Position numbers and translations under genes: made by a program. 64,000 nt of DNA from positions 3,626,452 through 3,690,451 of the forward strand of contig JAQFVV010000036.1 in assembly GCA_028023455.1 (NCBI GenBank), in the 5' to 3' direction. Shown in pieces: positions 37,251 to 48,977 of the stretch. Under the pieces are notes generated by a model that saw only the letters and a list, made by a program, of their open reading frames with translations, was not told the DNA's origin and did not search any database. Each line of letters opens with the position of its first letter. The first letter of the stretch is position 1. The DNA is from Epiperipatus broadwayi (lineage: Eukaryota > Onychophora > Udeonychophora > Euonychophora > Peripatidae).

Positions 37251-38584
37251 CACACCTTTACCCCACTTAGCAATTGGCTACTTATCGATATTTCACAATA
37301 GCGATCATCATCAATTTGTATGCAACTTCAATTTACAATCGATTTTTCACTATAACGATCAGAAAAAAATTTTTAAAAAAATTTTTTGCCAGCCATCTTG
37401 AATTTTGCATCACTGATGACATCAGAGAATAGGTGTTTTAAATTCACTTTACCCAAAAGCAAAAGTATGTTATTGTAATACATATACAGGTAATGACTTT
37501 GCTGTAATTGTATAGCACATACAATATTTTATTCATAAAACACAATGTTAGTGCTGCATTCAGTATTTTGATTATAGAACGTATAAACTTAAAATATAAA
37601 TAATTAATGAATCTTTATCTCTCTCTATATATATAAGTGTTGAATGTCTTTAGAAAAATTAAACTTTATTTAAATATAATATACAGTACTTGGATTATTT
37701 AAATAAAGACATTTAACACTTATATTAGATGACGAAATACTCCAATATATAAATACAGTACAACAAAAATACCATCATCACAAACTTGTTCCTTAATTAT
37801 ATACACCCAAATGGTTTCAAATCAAAAGAAAAACATTTTTAAAAAAAAGTTTAAAAAGAAAAACAGATTGCATTTAAAATAAGTGTTAATGAAAGAATAA
37901 TCTTTCTACATGAATTGGGGGGGGGGGTGGAGGCACTATTACATTACTAAAAATATACAGTAAGAATAATAAACTTAGCTACATTTTAGAAAATTAACAA
38001 TTAGATTTTTTTTTAAAAAAAATAAGTTGATTTTTTTTTTTCTAAAGTTGACTGATTTACAATATGCATTAAGCCTTTTGTTACTCTGGAGTACAGCAAT
38101 AAGTCTTTAGGTTCAATTAAATAATTTATAATTAAACATTGTTTTTTAATTTGAAAAATTTCACATAAGTAATAAACATAAATGTACCGTAATACAAATT
38201 TTAAAAAAATGCACTTCAGTATGGATTTTTTTTTCATTACGATGAAAAACTTCTGTGAAAGAATATAAAAACTATTAAATTCAAATAAGGTTTCACTTTC
38301 TCTTTATTTTTGCTGTTCTGTACTTTTTAAACAGTGAAAATATGCATTTTTTTTCCTAGTGATATAAAACTTTTATTTTTAGATACCGTATTTAATCATC
38401 ATTACAAAGAAAAAAATCAAAAAAATCTTTGAGCTTGGAAACCAATGTCGATATTTTACATCGACAGGAACCAACCAATTTTTTCCCCACAGACTGCCAT
38501 TATAAATACGTATTCTGTATACGATATTCTTGCTTAACGATGAGTTTTGGAGGACCAATTGCCATTGCTAAGTGGGGTAAGGTG
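37251..38584. mobile_element. TA-flanked non-autonomous DNA transposon
   Basis: The ends read CACACCTTTACCCCACTTAG and, reverse-complemented, CACCTTACCCCACTTAGCAA: an imperfect inverted repeat of about 25 bp bounded by TATA on both sides. A TA duplication and this size fit a Tc1/mariner or pogo/Tigger derivative. Near the left end TTTTTCACTATAACGATCA also recalls such elements. No transposase frame is present. A small inverted pair inside (TTGAATGTCTTTAGAAAAAT at 37647 and inverted AAGACATTTAACACT at 37706) resembles the ends of the palindrome at 50696-51110, suggesting a nested insertion. Confidence 0.7.
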
Positions 38585-38591
38585 TATATAT

Positions 38592-40223
38592 TGTACTAGA
38601 TCGATCCACTGATATTATTCTACTTACACTGTAAATGTTTTGCTGGTTTCAAAACTTCTTCATAATACATTTATAATCTTATTTAATTATAAATGTTACG
38701 TGAACGAACAGGCATGTTTGAGCAAAATGGGAAATATTATTGATAACTTTAACTATCAACAATACCCACGATCAGATCGTGGCCCATCTCAGCTGCTATA
38801 TTCAAACCCCTACTATCCAAACACTTTATTTGTTTTGGAGTAAACCCCGGGTGCCAGCTAGTTAATGACTAACATATTCGGACAGTAGGCTCATAATCCA
38901 GTGCTTGAAACAATCCCTAAAACTAGCCCAGTCTAATTTTAATCAATAATAAAATATAGTTTAATTAGTGGTGATAGAATGGATAAAAGATTGGTAAAAG
39001 AATTGGTAAAAAGAATTGACCGACAAAATAAGATTTAAATTTAATGACAATTTATTAATATTAATTATACTAAATATAAATACTTTTATAAATTTTTACT
39101 AACATAATATTGGTATTTTTAATCACACATATATTTGATTCACACACTATAATATATTTTATAAGAAAGCATAAATAATATTTGACATTTATAAATCATA
39201 TAGCATTCACAAACACGCACATCAATAGTTCATTTTATGCATGCTTATAGAGTTCAAATTACTTGTCTCTGGAGGATTTACGAATTAATGTGGTGGCTAC
39301 TATATATTAATGAGAATAAGAAAATGTTTTACCTAGGATTTTTGGAATGTGGATATTGCTTGCTGTTAGCTACTTCTGATGAGGTATATCTAACTGGTTA
39401 GATTTGAAGTTTCTTGGGGAGATTTGATGCTAATCTGCTGGTATTATTCTTGGAGACAGCTGAACATTGACGGAGAATTTCTGAGCTGTTAAGCAGACAT
39501 TTCATGGGCAGGTTTCACTGTTTCACTGGACTAGGGCTAAAGTAAGATCGCAAAAGCTGCTCAGCACTGCATTTCTGTTTCTGGATACATAATAAACTGC
39601 ACTATTATCTCTAGACTAGACTAGACTAAAACTAGACTGAAAACTGAATGTCCGATAAAAATCTGGCTATTTATCTATGCAAAGTGTTTTTGTTTTAACG
39701 TCTGCCGGCAATATGTGTTGTCGAAATTTCTTTAGTAGCTAATCCTTTTTAATCATTGTTGGGTATTTTAATTACCAGTCATCACAAATGTGTTGTTTTA
39801 TAATTTTGATTAGTAGCCACCGCTGCATTTTTTAATGATAACTTCCATTTATTTTTTTAATATTTAATACGCATACATTTATTTTTATTTACCATCGCAC
39901 ATATATACGCATTTATTCTAATAAACTCGAATGAAAAGAGATTTATATTTTAACTTATAATAAATAAAACTCTTTAACGTCTCCTATTAAACTTTTAGTT
40001 TTTTCTACAGGAAAACTCCCCCTCCCCCCTTTTAATTAATTAATTGTAAGTTTTATTTCAAGAACTCTTAAACTTTTAATTATTTATTTTAATGAATAAT
40101 AATAAGAAAAAAAAACTCTTTACTTCTTTTATAAACTTTTATGTTTTCATTATATATGAAAGATTTTTAGTTTAATAATTTATTTAGATAAAATTATTAT
40201 GTGCCAATTTCAATATTGGTACA
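38592..40223 (-). repeat. 3' LTR of LTR retrotransposon
   Basis: 1632-bp copy of 42463-44100. Ends TGTACTAG and GGTACA on the plus strand, hence TGTACC...AGTACA on the element strand. In one 260-base stretch compared by eye the LTRs differ by about seven substitutions. The element-strand start forms a hairpin (TGTACCAATATTGAAATTGG, then CACA). A purine-rich tract, GAAGGGGGGTGCAA, abuts it upstream on the element strand (40237-40224), as a polypurine tract should. Confidence 0.85.
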
Positions 40224-40237
40224 TTGCACCCCCCTTC
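40224..40237 (-). other. Polypurine tract
   Basis: Minus strand GAAGGGGGGTGCAA immediately before the 3' LTR; primes plus-strand DNA synthesis in LTR retrotransposons. Confidence 0.65.
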
Positions 40238-41401
40238 GTTTGAGAGTAAAATGTGTCATTTTTGACCATTTTATCTCTGACAACTTTAATTCTTAATTCT
40301 AAATATTATTATTTTTCTAAGTTTGCTTTTTTAATATCTTTCACTTTTCATACTAAGGGCAATTATGCTTTACTTCTTTCTATGCTGAATACATTGCTTA
40401 CAATGTTCTGAGTCCTGGATAGTGACCACTGGGACAAACTAATTTTGTGGCACAGGGATCTTTTGGAAATGAAGCAGAGGCAGATTCGCTGACTTATACT
40501 GACTTACATGTATGAAAAATCAAAGCTTCATTTGCCAGGTTTCTACCGGACTTGGAAAAAGAAAGGGTTGCGGTGAATGGCAGGAATTATCAACTGTCCA
40601 TTTTCAACTTACGCTTTGGAAAACAAGGTACAAGATATGGGGATTCTCCCCTGAAGAAGTGACTTGCGGCTCATGCTGGATTCTCCCAGTGCGCATTTTA
40701 AAAGAGGAATGATCCCTGACAATCTGTTACAGGTACTAAAATTTATCCAGTCAACAGCTTTAAACTTATCCTTAACTAAACTTATTTCTATACTACCGTC
40801 ATTCCTTTTAGTTTCAAACCCTTATACACTCTTAATACAACTTAGATTGACTTTATATTTTTATTTATTAATATTACAACATTATTTTTAATTCACATGA
40901 ACATTACTTATAATATTATCTTTAAATCATTACGAACATTATTTTACATAATTATTTAATCTTACAATACTATTCTAAACTATCACGGACATCAGTTTAT
41001 ATATTTATTTATATTACGATATTTTTTTTAAGCTATTACTTTAACTTCTTATTTAATGTGTGTATATTCAGAAAACTATTTCATTTTACTGCTCTTTATT
41101 ATTATACAAAGATTTTATTTCCTTTTATTAACTTACATATATTCAAAACTATTTTATTTTATTACGCTACTTTCTTTATTAATATGTGCATGGAGAAAAA
41201 AAATCTTTTATTTTACAAAGCCTCCGTTATTATTATTACTTTCAAACATTTAATTTATTATTATTCAGTTATTTTTAATTTTATTATCTTAGTTTTAAAT
41301 CATATTCATGCTCATTGTCCATTTCCGGTCCTTTTTGTTTATTTCCTTTACTATTCCGCCCGTTTACTAACTTTTAAACTTTATCAGGCAGTTCCTTCTT
41401 T
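40238..41401. other. Internal non-coding part of the LTR retrotransposon
   Basis: AT-rich DNA where pol would normally lie. The patch 40380-40740 is less AT-rich (CTGAAGAAGTGACTTGCGGC) but no minus-strand protein of the pol family can be read there. Confidence 0.5.
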
Positions 41402-42091
41402 CTAATTTACTACTTTATCTCTTTCTCTTTCCGTTCTATTTTCAACTTTGTATATCAGAAAACCTTGATACCTAGCACAATTCTGTATTAATTCAGTATT
41501 AGAATATTTTTTTCTACGCTTTCTTTTTGTTTTAAGTCTCTGTCTAAAATGAATACGAACGTTTACTTTCACCTTTTTATTTTTATTTTCTATCTTGATT
41601 AATTTTATTTCCAAACTACTATGCTTAATGCTATCTTCGGGGTTTTGATCTACATAGGTTTCTACTTTATCGGTTGCAATGCTATCTGATTCTAATTCAA
41701 TTTCTATCTCTTTGATCACCTCAATTTCCTGACTTTCTTTAGTTAAATCTAACTCTCTGCTTTCTTGGTTCTCCTCTACTTTTCCTGTAATTTCACATCT
41801 TATTTCTCTTACTTCTGCTCTGAGTTCCCTAATTTCTCCTTTAACCTGACTAATTTCTTCCTTCAATTCTAGCTGGCTTTGTTTGATTTCTCATATTTCT
41901 GCTTAGAATTCTTGCTGAACTTGCTTCATTTCTTGTATTTCTGCTTTGAATTCTTCTTTGAGCTCTTGCACCATATTCATCATTATTTTCATCATCATCT
42001 GCATCTCAGATATTTCTTCTTTCTGTTTCGCTACTAACTGGGGATTTTTAAAATATATTGTGCTTTCTACTGGCTCCATTTCTTTATTCAT
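41402..42091 (-). pseudogene. Gag-like coiled-coil protein of the LTR element
   Basis: One minus-strand frame from ATG at 42091 to the stop near 41402, about 230 codons, broken by two in-frame stops (TAA at 41905-41903 and TGA at 41893-41891). Residues 20-110 are a long heptad-like coiled coil with repeated EIxEMKQ/EFKAEI units and a methionine-rich MQMMMKIMMNM segment. The C-terminal part is acidic, then strongly basic (RLKTKRKRRKK), which could bind nucleic acid. No CCHC knuckle is present. Position just downstream of the 5' LTR and primer site supports a Gag role; homology is inferred from context and composition only. Confidence 0.6.
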
Positions 42092-42442
42092 AGTTACACT
42101 ATTACTTTTTATTTTTTTAAATTATCTTTTGCATTAACAAATCAAAAATTATTATTGTTTAATTATTTTTCTTACTAAAACGGAAACATATGCTGACTCC
42201 ACCCCCTTTGTCCATTTTTCTCTACCCGTTCCTAATGCTTTAGCTCCACCCAAATGATTTATTTTAACCAATGTAAATAGCATAAATTTCTTTTCATTTC
42301 AAGAAGAAAAAAAAGGTTTCGGTCAATTCTTTTTTTTTTTAAAGTTAAACCACTTTAAATATATAATTTAGCTTTTCTTTAAGGTTTTTATTTTTAAACA
42401 AGAAACAAAGTATTTAATTAACTGTCATTTATGACAGGTTCA

Positions 42443-42462
42443 ACCCCCATTGGCGCACTATT
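42443..42462 (-). other. Primer-binding site, tRNA-Lys-like
   Basis: Starting about five bases inside the 5' LTR on the minus strand, TGCGCCAATGGGGGTTGAAC aligns with gaps to the complement of tRNA-Lys (TGGCGCCCAACGTGGGGC). The length of the match is what persuades; the spacing and gaps lower certainty. Confidence 0.6.
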
Positions 42463-44098
42463 TGTACCAGATCGATCTGCTGATATTATTCTACTTACAC
42501 TGTAAATGTTTTGCTGGTTTCAAAACTTTGTCATAATACATTTATAATCTTATTTAATTACAAATGTTACGTGAATGAAGCAGCACAAAATGGGAAATAT
42601 TATTGATAACTTTAACTATCAACAATATTCATGATCAGATCGTGGCCCATCTCAGCTGCTATATTCAAACCCCTACTATCCAAACACTTTATTTGTTTTG
42701 GAGTAAACCCCGGGTGCCAGCTAGTCAATGACTAACGTATTCGAACAGTAGGCTCATAATCCAGCGCTCGAAACAATCCCTAAAACTAGCACAGTCTAAT
42801 TTTAATCAATAATAAAATAGTTTAATTAGTGGTGATAGAATGGATAAAAGATTGGTAAAAAAATTGGTAAAAAGAATTGACCGACAAAATAAGGCTTAAA
42901 TTTAAAGACAATTTATTAACATTAATTATACTAAATATAAATACTTTTATAAATTTTTACTAACATAATATTGGTATTTTTAATCACGCATATATTTGAT
43001 TCACACACTATAATATATATATATATATCTTATGAAAAAGCATAAATAATATTTGACATTTATAAATCATATAGCATTCACAAACACGCACATCAATAGT
43101 TCATTTTATGCATGCTTATAGAGTTCAAATTACTTATCTCTGGAAGATTTATGAATTAATGCGGTAGCTACTATATATTAATGAGAATAAGAAAATGTTT
43201 TACCTAGGATTTTTGGAATATGGATATTGCTTGCTGTTAGCTGCTTCTGATGAGGTATATCAAACCGGTTAGATTTGAAGTTTCTTGGGGAGATTTGATG
43301 CTAATCCACTGGTATTATTCTTGGAGACAGTTGAACATTGACAGAAGATTTCTGAGCTGTTAAGCAGACATTATTTCATGGGCAGGTTTCCTGTTTCACT
43401 GGACTAGGGCTAAAATAAGATCGTACATTCCAAAAGCTGCTCAGCACTGCATTTCTGTTTCTGGATACATAATAAACTGCACTATTATCTCTAGACTAGA
43501 CTAGACTAAAACTAGACTGAAAACTGAATGTCCGATAAAAATCTGGCTATTTATCTATGCGAAATGTTTTTGTTTTAATGCCCGCCGGCAATATGTATTG
43601 TCGAAATTCCTTTAGTAGCTAATCCTTTTTAATCTTGTTGTTGGGTATTTTAATTACCAGTCATCACAAACATGTTGTTTTATAATTTTGATTAGTAGCC
43701 ACCGCTGCATTTTTTAATGATAACTTCCATTTATTTTTTTAATATTTAATACGCATACATTTATTTTTATTTACCATCGCACATATATATGCATTTATTC
43801 TAATAAACTCGAATGAAAAGAGATTTATATTTTAACTTATAATAAATAAAACTCTTTAACGTCTCCTATTAAACTTTTAGTTTTTTCTACAGGAAAACTC
43901 CCCCTCCCCCCTTTTAATTAATTAATTGTAAGTTTTATTTCAAAAACTCTTAAACTTTTAATTATTTATTTTAATGAATAATAATAAGAAAAAAAAACTC
44001 TTTACTTCTTTTATAAACTTTTATGTTTTCTTTTATGAAAGATTTTTAGTTTAATATTTTTTTTAGATAAAATTATTATGTACCAATTTCAATATTGG

Positions 44099-44100
<2 letters not shown>
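42463..44100 (-). repeat. 5' LTR of LTR retrotransposon
   Basis: Directly repeated copy of 38592-40223. On the element strand it opens at 44100 with TACCAATATTGAAATTGG, the terminal TG altered next to the TA run, and ends GATCGATCTGGTACA. It contains an expanded TA run near 43015-43028 that the other LTR lacks. Confidence 0.85.

Positions 44101-44142
<42 letters not shown>
44101..44142. repeat. (TA)n microsatellite at the LTR edge
   Basis: About 20 TA units directly after the 5' LTR; the probable original target. Confidence 0.95.
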
Positions 44143-44146
<4 letters not shown>

Positions 44147-44308
44147 GATATAAAAATATATATGATACATTTTAGTCCAATTCTTAGAGCATTATTCACA
44201 TTTATAGAATATAAAATTCACATAAGATGGTTAATATTTTAAGATAAAATATCAAATATGTTGTTTACATATAATATTTACAAAATTAGTAGTTATTTAA
44301 ATAATAAG

Positions 44309-44532
44309 TATTGTAATATATTCAGAAGTATAAATTGACATACACTCGCCCATAAGCAAGACTCAAATGCTAAATAATGCATGGTAAGCAAAGGTTAGCT
44401 TACATATAGTTAAGCTTGAAAAACAAGTGAATTCACTTGTTCTTTAAAATCTTTGCTTACGGTTAAATGTGTGTCAATTTATATTAAAATAGGGCATGTA
44501 AAGATTAATTTACTTCTGAATATATTACAATA
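44309..44532. mobile_element. Small foldback MITE
   Basis: TATTGTAATATATTCAGAAG at 44309 is exactly inverted at 44532, 22 bp in all. Inside, TAAATTGACATACAC pairs with GTGTGTCAATTTA, and GTAAGCAAAG with CTTTGCTTAC; AAGTGAATTCACTT marks the centre. About 224 bp, no coding frame. Confidence 0.75.
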
Positions 44533-46083
44533 AATACTGTGCTGAATAAAAAATAAATATTTATAATGAGTATTAATAAAATTCTTATTTGAAATTTCCA
44601 TAATATTCCATCTCTCACAAAAAAAAAAAATTCATGTACGTTTTTTAAAATAGGTATTAATTTATATGTATTATAAGTACCAACATACATCATCATTCAT
44701 GATATAAAATTACCATTACTGAAAATGATAAAAATAAATTAGTATAAGATATTGATTGAATTTCCTAAAATTTACATTTTAGATCACAATGGTTTCCTTT
44801 AGTTAATCTGATTTTGGGAATTCATACTTTCTCCTCTCAATAGCACTAGAAATCTCACTTATTAATGATGTAACATAATGACCTATATAGGCATTCACTC
44901 AGATTCTTGTCAACTAAATGTATTATCTGTAGACAACTGAATAAAGTTATAATTCAGTACTAGCCTATATTTAAATAATCTCTCCTTATTAGCACACACC
45001 TTATTTACCATTGTTAATGGTTAACAATTTATTTATGACTTCATTCTGACATTCATTAATACAATAATAGAAAATATGATAAAAATATTGATAGCACATT
45101 TCAAATAATATTATATCAATTCAAGCCTATTATGATTTTATTATTACTAAGCACTAGAAGACACAGAAGTGTGCTGTAAATTATATTTTAATAATGTACA
45201 GAAATATTCATGTGTGAATTGCTATTTTATTGAAACAACAATAATGCAATTTGCTTTATATGTGTGATACTTAATCATAAAACAGGCAAAACAAATAAAA
45301 AGTAATCTCTTAAAATACTTAATGCACTTATGCTGTTAACTGCTTGTTGAACAATTCTGAAACAATCTAAATTATACTTCATACATGTCATCAATTTATA
45401 GTATCATACTGTAAACATGACATTTCATGTGCATATTCCTACCAATACATGCTGGACTTTTTGAAAATGAATGATATGTTCCTTGTCAATATTTGCTTAT
45501 TAACATTTAAATAGTGGACTTGGCCATAAACCAGTTACAATTCACATTTTAGGTATTATTTAAATAATATGGTAATCATTACACATTTTAATTTTATATT
45601 ACACAACAGCTCAAACATATACAAATGGTTTTCAATATTTTTTTTCTTCTCTTCTTCATTTATGCTTTCATAACATCCTTATTTTTATTCAATGCCTCCT
45701 CTTTACATCTGAGGCTGTTACTCCAGTGGATGGTATCACCTACTTTAGGAAGCATATTGGATGATTAGTTGTGCAGAAAATCATGCAATGTGTAAACATT
45801 ACAAGTGACAAGTAAAGCTTCATGCCAAAAACTTTGTCTTAGTTTCATCATTCTAATCATGCAAACCATACTAACCATGAAAACAAAATATAAATAGGCA
45901 CAGTTATTGAAGATGCTGTCTGTAAAATTTGTAAATATAAAATTTGAAAATATTTCTTAAAAACATATATCAATTATCACAAAAATTGTATATAATAATT
46001 TCATTTATGTATATTGCGCAAATATTTCCAAATTTTATAAATTTCATAACCTTCTTTCTCTCTCCATCTATATGATAACTAAA
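44533..46083. other. 1.5 kb AT-rich DNA, no gene
   Basis: Nothing recognised. Confidence 0.4.
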
Positions 46084-46673
46084 TAGGATGACCAGGCTGG
46101 TTCAATCAAAAATTGGGACATAACAACCAATTATTTTAATAGCATTGCATCCTTTTTTATTAAAACTTAATTACTTTGTATATTCATTGTTGTAAGTGCA
46201 CTTCCTCTTTGGCATATTGTCTATTGTTTTGGGTTATTAATATTCCTATTAAATTTTATCACTGTAGAAAATTAATATCAACAAAGAACTAGTAAAATTA
46301 CACTGTTAAATCAAAGCAAGTACAAGTGCAGTTCAAATTTTGTCCTACAAAAATCCAACTGCACATGCTCCAAAGGTGAGATTGGATGTGAAAATGTGTC
46401 TAGCTTGAGAATCCGGCCATATAATGTATTTGCGATCTTTGTTTTGGTGCTGAAATTTGTCTGCAGTTTTTATAAGATTTCTGTAGAGACTTAAATGGAC
46501 AGAGAGAACCAAGAAACTATCATTTTTGCAATAAATTATTTATGTAAGACAATAATTATGAGTATTTGAAAATCGGGACAAACAATGGTCCTGAAAAGAC
46601 ATTTTAGTGACACTGGGACATCTAATCAAAAATAGGGACAAATCCCAAAAAATCGAGACATCTGATCACTCTA
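46084..46673. mobile_element. hAT-like MITE, 590 bp
   Basis: Left end TAGGATGACCAG and inverted right end TAGAGTGATCAG form a 12-bp TIR with two mismatches. Flanks TAACTAAA (46076-46083) and TGACTAAA (46674-46681) are an 8-bp duplication with one mismatch. Subterminal AAAATTGGGACA and, inverted, related copies of TGTCCCTATTTTTGA are typical of hAT ends in animals (TAGGGTGACCA...GGGACA). No transposase frame. Confidence 0.75.
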
Positions 46674-46743
46674 TGACTAAACAATTAGTCTGAAATGAAA
46701 TTCTTACTTTTTGCACTTCATCATAGAACTATTAAGTGAATGT

Positions 46744-46754
46744 ATTGTAACAAT
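46744..46754. repeat. Target-site duplication of RTE insertion, left
   Basis: ATTGTAACAAT, identical to 48967-48977. Confidence 0.85.
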
Positions 46755-48005
46755 TGTTGCTGTTGCATTTTTATAAATATTCTTTAAAATATGACAATAT
46801 CCTGGATCCATACCTTGATGATCCAATGCTTTAATTGCTGAAGAAATGTTTATAGAATCAAATGCCTTTTCATAATCTACAAATCCAAAGCATAATGGCA
46901 ACTCATATTCATTTGTTCTTTCTATAACTTCTCTCAATAGCTGAATATGATCTACAGTACTAAAACCACTTTTAAATCCAGCTTGTTCTCTTGGTTGGTG
47001 GAAATCCAATGTTCTCTGTAAGCGAGTTGTAATTATCTTGGTAAATATTTTGTATAAAACTGATAAAAGACTGATAGGTCTGTAATTTCTAATATCTTCT
47101 TTATCACCTGTTTTAAATATTAATATTAATACTGCATTCTTCCAATCATCTGGTACATCTTTATCATTTAGACATTTGGTATATAACTTTGCTAAAATTG
47201 TTTCTATTTCTTCACCTGCTTCTTTTAATATATCAATTATAATTCCATCACTACCTGGAGCCTTCCCTTTCTCCATAAATTTAATTGCATGTCACACTTC
47301 CTCATTCAAAATTTCTGGGCAATTCAGAAAATATAATAGGTATAGGAGGTACTTGTTCTTTATTACTATATAACTCTTGATAAAAATCTTCTACCAATTT
47401 CATGATGTCATCTCTCTTTTTAATAATAATTCCATCTTTTTTTCTTATTGCAGATATAAATTTCCTACCGATACCCAAGTGTTGTTTTACACTCTTTAGA
47501 CTTTTATTCTCTTCTACAGCTTTCCTTGCTAGTTCACAATTATACTTTCTTATATCATTTTCAACCCTTTTCTGCACCATTTTACTAAATTTGAGATGTC
47601 CAATCTTTTTTAATGCATCATTGTTGTATATCCTCATATTACTTCTTTTCTTCATAAATTCTCTAGTCTCATTAGAAATTTTATTAGTCAATTGCTGCTT
47701 TTTTCTACTATCTATCTTTGTTGCAGTTTTAAAAATGTATCAGTTATTTTCCTATTAATTTCATTCAAATCTGAATCATGTTCAAAATCTACTAATACTT
47801 GAAACCGATTTGTAAGTTCTAATTTAAATTCATTAGAATGTTTCTGAAGATTAGGAATATCAACTGTAAATATTGTTTTTCTTATTAATTTTTGTCTCTC
47901 TAGTTTTGCATTAACATGTATCTTACATCTTACTAATCGATGATCACTTCCTGTGTTCAATTTATTAAGAACATTACAATCTTGAAATATGTATTTTCTG
48001 TTAGT
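46755..48005 (-). pseudogene. RTE-type LINE ORF, inverted 5' part (endonuclease end and RT N-half)
   Basis: Read on the minus strand from 48005 downward: the tail of the AP endonuclease (GSDHRLVRCKI), a linker with a conserved QxxLGIGRKFISAIRKKDG-like region, then reverse transcriptase motifs KAPGSDGIIIDILKEAGEE, NYRPISLLSVLYKI, QAGFKSGFSTVDHI and the catalytic FVDYEKAFDS. It stops at KNIYKNATATI near 46755. Frameshifts lie near 47700 and 47290. The segment joins head to head with the sense 3' part, the classic product of twin priming. The rest of the endonuclease is missing through 5' truncation. Confidence 0.85.
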
Positions 48006-48966
48006 CAAAATTTAACAGCAACAATTAGATTACATAATGATAGTAGGAAAGTCAACATTGAGAAGGGTGTAAGACAGGGTGACTCCATATCTCCAAAACT
48101 TTTCACAGCAGTGCTGCAAGAAGTATTTTGTGGATTAAAATGGGAAGCTAAAGGAGTGAAAATAAATGGAGATTATTTAAGTCATTTAGATTTTGCAGAT
48201 GATGTATTGTTTTTGAAAATAATGCTTTAGAGTTACAGGAAATGTTGCAGGAGTTATCAGATGAAAGTAGAAAAGTAGGACTAAAGATAAATGTTAAAAA
48301 GACTAAAGTAATGTTTAATCGATTTGCTCAAAATATAAAAATAAAGATTGATTATGATGAATTAGAAGAAGTTAACAGTTACAAATACCTTGGTCAGATT
48401 ATGAATACAGATGGAAACATAATGGATGAAATTAATCATAGAATTAAACTTGGGTGGAGTGCTTTTGGTAGAAATAATTTGATACTAAAAAGAAATATGC
48501 CTATGTGTTTGAAAAGGAAGGTTTTTAATAAATGTGTTTTGCCAGTTCTTACTTATGTATCTGAGACTTGGATACTTAATAGAAGAGCAATACAGAAACT
48601 TCAAACCACTCAAAGAAGTATGGAGAGATGCATGTTGGGAGTAACAAGAAGAGATCGAAAACACAATGTATGGGTAAGAGAACAAACAGGTGTTACTGAC
48701 CTCATTGAAAAAATTAAAAAATTGAAGTGGAGTTGGGCTGGACATATTGCTAGAAGAGATGATAATAGATGGACAATTGAAATTTTAAACTGGATTCCAA
48801 GAGATTGTAAAAGACCCAGAAAGAGACCACATGTGAGATGGATGGATGAAATAAGAAAGTGTGCAGGGGTGATGTGGAGAAGAGAAGCTAAAGATAGGAA
48901 AAGATGGATTGAACTTGGAGAGACCTTCATTCTGCAGTGGATTAATAATGGTTGATGATGATGATG
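48006..48966 (+). pseudogene. RTE-type LINE ORF, sense 3' part (RT C-half and C-terminal domain)
   Basis: Continues the protein exactly where the inverted part stops: TATIRLHNDSRK, then RT motif B GVRQGDSISPKLF, the catalytic LDFADDVLF, and SYKYLGQIM. The C-terminal domain has SETWILNRRAIQKLQTTQRS, WAGHIARRDDNRW and LNWIPRDCKR, characteristic of RTE elements. A frameshift lies near 48230. The ORF ends at 48955 and the tail is a short TGA repeat, as in the RTE clade. The 237-codon final frame is intact, so the insertion is not very old. Confidence 0.9.
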
Positions 48967-48977
48967 ATTGTAACAAT
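48967..48977. repeat. Target-site duplication of RTE insertion, right
   Basis: ATTGTAACAAT after the TGATGATGATGA tail. Confidence 0.85.

Larger units (their letters stand above)
38592..44100 (-). mobile_element. Pol-less LTR retrotransposon, complete LTR-internal-LTR
   Basis: Two 1.63-kb LTRs enclose 2239 bp. On the minus strand, directly inside the 5' LTR (42462 downward), TGCGCCAATGGGGGTTGAAC resembles the complement of a tRNA-Lys 3' end and is the likely primer-binding site. The polypurine tract precedes the 3' LTR. The only coding trace is a coiled-coil Gag-like frame at 42091-41402; no protease, reverse transcriptase, RNase H or integrase is visible, so it would need another element's enzymes. 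TATAT flanks both ends (38587-38591 and 44102-44106), fitting a 5-bp duplication within a TA run. Primer site and size suggest the Ty3/gypsy type, by inference. Confidence 0.8.

Noticed and set aside
41056-41405. Plus-strand frames rich in F, L, Y and I (up to 115 codons)
   Set aside because: They look like membrane proteins only because the DNA is AT-rich; they are opposite to the strand of the retrotransposon.
48485-48976. Minus-strand serine-rich frames
   Set aside because: Shadows of the RTE C-terminal domain on the plus strand.
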